From Bifidobacterium felsineum (GTDB lineage: Bacteria > Actinomycetota > Actinomycetes > Actinomycetales > Bifidobacteriaceae), in contig NZ_PEBJ01000004.1 of the NCBI RefSeq assembly GCF_002802915.1, forward strand, positions 1-64,000: a DNA stretch of 64,000 nt, given 5' to 3'. This document shows positions 58,593 to 64,000 of the stretch, piece by piece. Positions within the stretch are counted from its first letter, which is position 1; each line of letters begins with the position of its first letter. Both the position numbers and the translations under genes were made by a program. Below the pieces are notes generated by a model, which saw only the letters and a list, made by a program, of their open reading frames with translations, did not search any database and was not told the origin of the DNA.

Positions 58593-59867
58593 TCATCGAT
58601 TCAATAGCTTATGCGCCAAACGGCTCACCGCGCACATGAACGGATTGACGTTCAACGTGAACTCTCCTGGCAGCTCTTCGACATAACCATTGAATCCCTG
58701 CTTGAATTCCAGCACACCGCGGCCTTCATCGTCAGGATTATCGAATACGCCGGAGATGCCGTAGAAGTTATAGCGGGTGATGCCCAATTCCAAGCATTGC
58801 GTCATTGCCACATGCTGAATCAATGCAGAAGCATAGAACGGCTTATATTTTTCGATGCTTCCCGAGAATAGGTACACGCGCTCCTGCGGATGATCCACGA
58901 ACATGGATGCCGCTGCGGGGAGGACATCCCCATCCTTCGCGAACTCAGCGGCCTCGGCCAAACGCTTTTCAGCTGCCGCCAGATTGCGCTGCTCCTCACC
59001 CAACTGGCGTTCGGTCTTGGTCGTCGGATGCTCATCATATTTGGCCTGCAGATTGGCCACTTTCGCCTGCAATGCTTCACGCTTGTGCTCCATATCGGCC
59101 ACATATTCAGCGATATGAATCTCAGCCAGCAAATAGTGGACATCATTGCCGAACGCATGCTTGAACTGATGGAAATACTGTTCATCACGGGCAGCGAAAT
59201 TACGGCGATTCGCAGTCTGACGTTCGATCTCCGAAAACACGTTCAGCTCATCTTCGCCAATCTCGCGAACATGAACGCCCATTGAAGACGCTCGCTTCAC
59301 GCTCCACTGAGTACGTTTGTCATATGACTTCAGCAATGCTTTCTCATCTGCGATACCCGTAAGATCCTTGACATACACCCAACGATTAATCACAGAACCA
59401 TAGCCACGCGTAAAACCAGCATGCTGCCAGCCCAGAGCCTTGTAGTTCTTCACCAGAACATCATCAGCATCGGCGACTGGCTTGCCTTCGGAATCACGCT
59501 TGCAATATACAGTGCATGGCCAAGCCGTCACCTTGATGGCCTTATGTCTACGAGCCGAATCTCGAATAGCGTCGGTCATGGTTCTCAGCACATCGGAATC
59601 ATCCGAATCACATAGCGGGCCAAGCCACACGGAGCCTTCCAGACCGAACCGGCTGCGCGTATATACGATTTCGGTCGCGCCAACTAGCTCTTCACCACGC
59701 CAAACACCCATATAATCGGCAATTCGGCCAGTGTTAGTCACGTGACGGGCCATATTGAGGGACTGCTGAAAATTACCTTGAGGATACGCGCGCGAGAACG
59801 AATCCAACTGTTCACCACTAATGGGCGAGTATCGAAGCGACCCATTATTGTTCGCTGTCATCGACAT
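58593..59867 (-). CDS. FemAB-family peptidoglycan bridge ligase
   Basis: A 424-residue protein of the FemX/FemA/MurM family, which adds amino acids from aminoacyl-tRNA to lipid II to build the interpeptide bridge. Two GNAT-like domains are split by a charged coiled coil (about residues 250-315, with KREALQAKVANLQAKYDEH), a FemA hallmark. KSYDKRTQWSVKRASSMGVHVRE near 183-205 and the C-terminal YNFYGISGVFDNPDDEGRGVLEFKQGFNG near 370-398 are diagnostic. Which residue is added is not evident. Confidence 0.88.
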   Translation of the reverse strand: MSMTANNNGSLRYSPISGEQLDSFSRAYPQGNFQQSLNMARHVTNTGRIADYMGVWRGEELVGATEIVYTRSRFGLEGSVWLGPLCDSDDSDVLRTMTDAIRDSARRHKAIKVTAWPCTVYCKRDSEGKPVADADDVLVKNYKALGWQHAGFTRGYGSVINRWVYVKDLTGIADEKALLKSYDKRTQWSVKRASSMGVHVREIGEDELNVFSEIERQTANRRNFAARDEQYFHQFKHAFGNDVHYLLAEIHIAEYVADMEHKREALQAKVANLQAKYDEHPTTKTERQLGEEQRNLAAAEKRLAEAAEFAKDGDVLPAAASMFVDHPQERVYLFSGSIEKYKPFYASALIQHVAMTQCLELGITRYNFYGISGVFDNPDDEGRGVLEFKQGFNGYVEELPGEFTLNVNPFMCAVSRLAHKLLNR

Positions 59868-59927
59868 TGTCCTTTACTTATCTATCTTCACCATTGTTCG
59901 AATCGCATCCGATGTTAGGACCACGAC

Positions 59928-60671
59928 CTACTTCAACAGTGCTTCAATCTCAGGCACCAAGGCCTTGAGCGCCTTGCCACGGTGCGAAATCGCGTTCTTT
60001 TCGGCCGGGGTCATTTCGGCGCTGGTCAGCGGTTCGCCTTCATGATCAGGCTCGATGCTGGCACGGCCAGCCGGCTGATCATTCGGCACGAACAGCGGAT
60101 CATAGCCAAAACCATGCTCGCCGCGAGGCTTGCGAATGATGCGACCGACCATATCGCCAAGCTTGACTACTTCGGATTTGATGGCATAACGGCCAGCCAC
60201 CGGGGCGCCCTGAGCTCCAGCAGCTGCCGACGCAGCCTGATCGCCGCCGGTCACATCGATGCCCGCCTCGGTATCTGGCACAACCAGTGCCGCCGCACAA
60301 CGGAATCGAGCAGTGCGCTTATCGTCAGGAATATCTTCGATCTGGGCAAGCAGCAGCGCATTGTTGGCCTTGTCATGACCATGCGCGCCGGCCCAGCGAG
60401 CAGACAGGATGCCGGGAGCGTTGCCCATTACGTCCACGATCAAGCCGGAATCGTCGGCAATGGCAGGCAAACCGGTACGGCTGGCCACATCGCGTGCTTT
60501 GAGCAGCGCATTCTCCTCAAAAGTCACACCGGTTTCCACCGGGTCGGGCAGATGCAGGCTGCCGGCGGAGACCAGCTCGATGTTGGCGGCATCCGCGCCT
60601 AGATCCTCTTCAAGGATGCGGCGGATTTCCACCAGCTTGCCTTCGTTATGCGTGGCGACGACGAGTTTCAT
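59928..60671 (-). CDS. rdgB: XTP/dITP pyrophosphatase
   Basis: A 247-residue Ham1/RdgB enzyme that removes inosine and xanthosine triphosphates from the nucleotide pool. ATHNEGKLVEI at residues 5-15 is the nucleotide-binding start, ADDSGLIVDVM near 72 the catalytic/metal site, and GEHGFGYDPLFVP near 185 and SHRGKALKAL near 228 complete it. An Ala/Gly-rich insert near 150-165 makes it longer than usual (about 200). The start at 60671 follows AAGGAG. 40 bases after rph, probably the same transcript. Confidence 0.95.
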   Translation of the reverse strand: MKLVVATHNEGKLVEIRRILEEDLGADAANIELVSAGSLHLPDPVETGVTFEENALLKARDVASRTGLPAIADDSGLIVDVMGNAPGILSARWAGAHGHDKANNALLLAQIEDIPDDKRTARFRCAAALVVPDTEAGIDVTGGDQAASAAAGAQGAPVAGRYAIKSEVVKLGDMVGRIIRKPRGEHGFGYDPLFVPNDQPAGRASIEPDHEGEPLTSAEMTPAEKNAISHRGKALKALVPEIEALLK

Positions 60672-60711
60672 TGGGTGTTCTCCTTGTGCAATTCGCGAGT
60701 TCAGTCGGCGG

Positions 60712-61488
60712 TCAGTCCAGGGCCAGGGCGGCACGCTGGGCGGCCTGCAGTTCCTTGTTTCCCTTTTCGGCAAGGTCAAGCAGGGTACCGAGTTCGGCGC
60801 GGTTGAACGGGCGGTGTTCGGCGGTGCCCTGAATCTCGATAAACGTGCCGGAGCCGGTCATGGCCACATTCATATCGGTCATGGCCTGGCTGTCTTCGAT
60901 GTACGGCAGGTCGAGCATCGGCGTGCCGTTGATCACGCCCACGGACACAGCGGAGACATAATCCTTCAGCACCTTGGCGGCGGACTTGATGTGATGGTTT
61001 TTCTCAGCCCAGTTGACCGCATCGACCAGCGCCACATATGCGCCAGTCACGGAAGCGGTACGGGTGCCGCCATCGGCCTGGAGCACGTCGCAGTCCAGCT
61101 GGATCTGGTTCTCGCCCAGCGCCTTCATATCGACGACGCCGCGCAGGCAACGGCCGATGAGTCGGCTGATTTCCATGGTGCGACCACCGAGTTTGCCCTT
61201 GACGGATTCGCGATCGGTACGCTCGGAGGTGGCACGCGGCAGCATCGCGTATTCGGCAGTGACCCAGCCGAGACCGGAGTCCTTGCGCCAACGCGGCACT
61301 CCCGGGGTGAAGGTGGCGGTGCACATTACGCGCGTGTTGCCGCATTCGATGAGCACTGAGCCTTCCGGGGCGTCGGTGAAGTGACGTGTGATGCGAACCG
61401 GGCGCAGCTCGTCCACAGCGCGACCGTCCGCACGAATAATCTGATGATTGGGAATCAAATCTTTAATTTCAGCCATGAGGCCCAGCAT
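60712..61488 (-). CDS. rph: ribonuclease PH
   Basis: A 258-residue phosphorolytic 3'-exonuclease that trims tRNA ends. [20 protein letters not shown] near 19-38, [21 protein letters not shown] near 74-95, GRSL-like [16 protein letters not shown] near 110 and [23 protein letters not shown] near 130-152 are all present. Met5 (61476) is an equally possible start, as neither has a strong ribosome binding site. Arranged with rdgB as in many actinobacteria. Confidence 0.96.
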   Translation of the reverse strand: MLGLMAEIKDLIPNHQIIRADGRAVDELRPVRITRHFTDAPEGSVLIECGNTRVMCTATFTPGVPRWRKDSGLGWVTAEYAMLPRATSERTDRESVKGKLGGRTMEISRLIGRCLRGVVDMKALGENQIQLDCDVLQADGGTRTASVTGAYVALVDAVNWAEKNHHIKSAAKVLKDYVSAVSVGVINGTPMLDLPYIEDSQAMTDMNVAMTGSGTFIEIQGTAEHRPFNRAELGTLLDLAEKGNKELQAAQRAALALD

Positions 61489-61549
61489 ACGCCACCCGGT
61501 TCACGCATGAACTGCGCAGGCTGAGCGAACCATGCGAATCGTAAGACGC

Positions 61550-62236
61550 CTAGCCGAGCAGGGCTTTCCTGGGGAGCGCACGGTCAAACACCCACACCAC
61601 AAAGGAGAGCACCACGAACGCGAGCGCCAGTTTGCCGCAGCTCATCGCGAATCCCTGCCAGCCCAGCGTGTTCAGGTTGATGAATTCGTATGGGTATGGG
61701 CTTCCGCCGGCAGCCGGCCCGGAGTTGGGCCACAGCGCGGCCCTTATCAGCACGAATGCCAGATACAGCGGGAAGTACAGCAGCCACGAGAACATGTAAT
61801 GCCAGCGGAATCGGCGATGCGGATCGAACAGCAGAAAATCAATCACCGCCATAATCGGCGCGATTTTATGCAGCATCGTATTGGTCATGATGCCGATGAC
61901 TTGCGGCACATAGGCAGGGTTGTCGGGCGGCATCAACAAGAACGCGACCAATGCGGTCACGATGGCGTACAGCGTGACGCAACCTTTGAGCCAAGCGGGC
62001 GGCTGTATGCCTTTGAGCAGCGTGGCCGCTCCAGCCCAGAGCATCACAATGCCGAGCACGAAGCCTGTTTGGAAGGTGAAATACACCCAATACTGCGGCT
62101 TGGACCAGGCCTCATACGTGCCCACGAAGCAGAATCCCGCAATGGCCAGCCGCCATAATGCCACAATGAATCTCATATTTTCTGAGTCTACCCACTGCGC
62201 CAGCCTCGCCGACGGGTATATCGTTGAGCCGATCAT
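61550..62236 (-). CDS. Pr6Pr-like membrane protein
   Basis: About 228 residues with six predicted membrane segments: RFIVALWRLAIAGFCFVGTYEAW, FQTGFVLGIVMLWAGAATLL, VTLYAIVTALVAFLLMP, HKIAPIMAVIDFLLFDPHRRFRWHYMFSW and WGFAMSCGKLALAF-like segments match the Pr6Pr family of unknown function. The open frame extends far upstream but runs antisense to pncB, so that part is not real. Starts at 62236 (used) and 62176 are both possible; neither has a strong ribosome binding site. Divergent from pncB. Confidence 0.7.
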   Translation of the reverse strand: MIGSTIYPSARLAQWVDSENMRFIVALWRLAIAGFCFVGTYEAWSKPQYWVYFTFQTGFVLGIVMLWAGAATLLKGIQPPAWLKGCVTLYAIVTALVAFLLMPPDNPAYVPQVIGIMTNTMLHKIAPIMAVIDFLLFDPHRRFRWHYMFSWLLYFPLYLAFVLIRAALWPNSGPAAGGSPYPYEFINLNTLGWQGFAMSCGKLALAFVVLSFVVWVFDRALPRKALLG

Positions 62237-62344
62237 GCTGAATTCCCTGAAATGCGTCTGGCATGGTTGCCGCGCAGGACTACACTTATAGTCAGTTTTA
62301 CCATTAGTAGGAAAACCAACCAGCAGGAAAGGCCCGATTCGATA

Positions 62345-63667
62345 ATGGTCGATTATTCGCCGGCTCTGATGACCGACATGTACGAATACACAATGCTCGA
62401 TGCCGCGCTTAAGGACGGCACCGCGAATCGCAAGTGCGTGTTTGAAGTGTTTACGCGCCACCTGCCCGAAGGCCGCCGTTATGGCGTGGTGGCTGGCACC
62501 GGCCGTATTCTGGATGAGCTTGAACGCTTCCACTTGGACGATGAGGACCTGAAGTTCCTCGCCGACCGCCATGTGGTGAGCCCTGAAACCATCAAGTGGC
62601 TGGAGAATTTCCGCTTCTCCGGTTCCATCAAGGGCTACCGCGAAGGCGAGATGTTCTTCCCGAACTCCCCGATTCTGCAGGTCGAGGGCACGTTCGGCGA
62701 ATGCACACTGCTGGAGACGCTGATCCTGTCGATTCTTAACTATGATTCCGCCGTGGCTTCCGCCGCATCCCGCATGGTGTCCGCCGCCAAGGACCGCCCG
62801 TGCATGGATATGGGCGGCCGTCGCACCAACGAATGGGCTGCGGTTGCCGCCGCGCGCGCCGCAGTAGTGGGCGGCTTCAAGGGCACTGCAAACCTGCTCG
62901 CCGCGCAGCTCTATGGTTTGAAGGCCATCGGCACTGCCGCGCATTGCTTCACTTTGGTGCATGACTCCGAACGCGATGCGTTCGAATCGCAGATCGCCGC
63001 ACTCGGCAAGAACACCACACTGCTGGTGGATACCTACAACATCGAGGAAGCCGTCAAGACCGCCGTCGAGGTGGCTGGTCCGGAACTCGGCGGCATTCGC
63101 ATCGACTCTGGCGATTTGGCTGCGATGGCACAGCGCGTGCGCAATCAGTTGGATGCGCTGGGAGCCACGAACACCACGATTACCGTGACCAATGATCTGG
63201 ATGAGTATGCACTGGCCGCACTACAGACCGCGCCTGTGGATTCCTATGGCGTGGGTACGATGCTGGTCACCGGTTCCGGCGCACCCACCTGCGCGATGGT
63301 GTACAAACTCACCGAACGCGAGGGAGCGGATGGCACGATGCAGCCCGTGGCCAAGAAGTCGAAGGATAAGGCCACGGTACCGGGCCGCAAGCTGGCGTAT
63401 CGCTCGTATGAATATTCGCTCGCCGAAGCCGAGCATGTGATCTCGGGTTCCGAGGAAAAGCTCGCTGGATTCACGCCGGAACCGGAATGGAAGAACCTGT
63501 TGGTGAACTTCGTCGATCACGGCAAGGCCGACTCCCAGTGGCAGGGCCATGACGCCATCATGGCCGCACACGACTACCGCGCCAAGGCTTTGGCCGAGCT
63601 GCCGATCACCGCACAGAGCCTGATGAAGGGCGAGCCGGTGATTCCTACGGAAACCACAGTCCTGTGA
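62345..63667 (+). CDS. pncB: nicotinate phosphoribosyltransferase
   Basis: A 440-residue enzyme that joins nicotinate and PRPP in NAD salvage. The N-terminal LMTDMYEYTMLDAAL is typical. DMGGRRTNEWAAVAAARAAVVGGFKGTANLLAA near 155-190 carries the phosphoribosylation histidine-type region (here with Thr/Asn neighbours), GTAAHCFTLVHDSE near 200 is conserved, and RIDSGDLAAMAQRVRNQLD near 250 binds PRPP. The start at 62345 follows AGGAAAGG by 13 bases. A hairpin covers the stop codon. Confidence 0.93.
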   Translation: MVDYSPALMTDMYEYTMLDAALKDGTANRKCVFEVFTRHLPEGRRYGVVAGTGRILDELERFHLDDEDLKFLADRHVVSPETIKWLENFRFSGSIKGYREGEMFFPNSPILQVEGTFGECTLLETLILSILNYDSAVASAASRMVSAAKDRPCMDMGGRRTNEWAAVAAARAAVVGGFKGTANLLAAQLYGLKAIGTAAHCFTLVHDSERDAFESQIAALGKNTTLLVDTYNIEEAVKTAVEVAGPELGGIRIDSGDLAAMAQRVRNQLDALGATNTTITVTNDLDEYALAALQTAPVDSYGVGTMLVTGSGAPTCAMVYKLTEREGADGTMQPVAKKSKDKATVPGRKLAYRSYEYSLAEAEHVISGSEEKLAGFTPEPEWKNLLVNFVDHGKADSQWQGHDAIMAAHDYRAKALAELPITAQSLMKGEPVIPTETTVL

Positions 63668-63680
63668 TTTCCGTAGGAAT
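63641..63680. terminator. hairpin across pncB stop
   Basis: A 19-bp stem with one mismatch (63641-63659 with 63662-63680) ends with ATTTCCGTAGGAAT and contains the pncB stop codon. No T run follows, so it may stabilise the mRNA end rather than terminate. Confidence 0.7.
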
Positions 63681-63767
63681 CCGTCGCGGCACAGCCGCTC
63701 CCCGGCCGCAACAACGGACAGGCTCCGCCTGAGCACTGTTAGCTCGCTATCGTTCGCACCTCGCCTA

Positions 63768-63879
63768 CAAATAACCCACCGGGTTATTTGCTTTGCGGCT
63801 CGGCCATACAGACACCCCACTGGGCTGTCTGCTTAACGGTTCGGCTACTGAAACCACAGTTCTGTGATTTCCGTATGAT
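63768..63879. repeat. hairpin series after pncB
   Basis: Three palindromes follow each other: CAAATAACCC with GGGTTATTTG (63768-63790), CAGACACCCC with GGGCTGTCTG (about 63809-63831), and CCACAG with CTGTG, which copies the inside of the pncB-stop hairpin (GAAACCACAG, TGTGATTTCCGTA). The linkers GCTTTGCGGCTCGGCC and GCTTAACGGTTCGGC are also related, so the block looks like a degenerate tandem array. Confidence 0.65.
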
Positions 63880-64000
63880 TCAGCAATCAATCGAATAGAC
63901 GCGGGTTTTGTAGTTCAGCCAATCCGGCAGGGGCTCACCCGCGTCTATCGCACGCTTGATATCGCCGTAATAATGGAGCTTACGCTGCACGTGGATGGCC
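63880..64000 (-). CDS. unrecognised protein, 3' end only
   Basis: The window ends inside a minus-strand gene. The last 39 codons are open and read ...HYYGDIKRAIDAGEPLPDW LNYKTRVYSIDC followed by TGA at 63880-63882. Codon use matches the resident genes. Only this tail is visible and I do not recognise the family. Confidence 0.55.
   Translation of the reverse strand, partial: AIHVQRKLHYYGDIKRAIDAGEPLPDWLNYKTRVYSIDC

Noticed and set aside
60409..61359. 316-residue plus-strand frame
   Set aside because: Antisense to rdgB and rph.
61550..62962. 470-residue version of the Pr6Pr-like protein
   Set aside because: The first 240 or so residues run antisense to pncB and have mirror-frame composition; only the last 228 show the membrane protein.

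Overview
The window looks like a chromosomal stretch of a Bifidobacterium, most probably the B. longum group. This rests on the GC-rich coding style, an araB-araD-araA arabinose operon beside a LacI-type regulator, a sugar ABC system with no ATPase of its own next to an intracellular GH43 enzyme, and the general gene content. The species call comes from recognising families, not from a search.

Layout. 0-12 kb is the edge of an exopolysaccharide locus: a Wzx-type flippase, a Wzy-like polymerase, a low-molecular-weight tyrosine phosphatase and a WbaP-type priming glycosyltransferase. It is broken up by foreign DNA: an AT-rich DUF2806-like gene, an AAA/DUF4143 ATPase, and a 3.9-kb IS1595-type element (5487-9407) with 8-bp target duplications. 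The element carries a dead transposase, a 60-residue RelB/DinJ-like ribbon-helix-helix protein and a single-chain restriction-methylation-specificity enzyme. 12-24 kb holds transporters and housekeeping genes: a drug MFS, Nramp, an HNH nuclease, an aldo/keto reductase, a sugar porter and a 1329-residue double ABC exporter. 24-29 kb is a complete five-gene peptide-type ABC importer. 29.6 kb has a second DUF4143 ATPase. 31-40 kb covers a GPH sugar symporter, an acyl-CoA ligase and araBDA with its LacI regulator. 40.5-42.7 kb is rnhB-lepB-rplS. 43-50 kb is an oligosaccharide utilisation cluster (binding protein, GH43, two permeases, LacI). 50.4 kb has a third DUF4143 ATPase. 51.7-64 kb has an aldo/keto reductase, a DUF362/ECF-S/DUF1893 operon, pgi, tRNA-Thr and tRNA-Leu, an AEC carrier, a FemAB ligase, rdgB, rph, a Pr6Pr-like membrane protein, pncB and the 3' end of an unrecognised gene.

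The most unusual content is at the regulatory and repeat level. (1) The RHH protein lacks the C-terminal arm that antitoxins use to bind toxin, has no toxin beside it, overlaps the restriction-modification gene by ATGA, and sits behind a small palindrome, so it may be an RHH-type control protein for a mobile restriction enzyme. (2) All three DUF4143 ATPases have their own private repeats just upstream: a 50-bp palindrome, three direct repeats, and four 10-bp repeats with exact 23-bp spacing. (3) A roughly 165-bp structured element occurs three times, with a compensatory base-pair change. (4) A short REP-like family occurs six times, and two copies encode part of the linker of the double ABC protein. 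(5) Several other hairpin arrays lie between genes.
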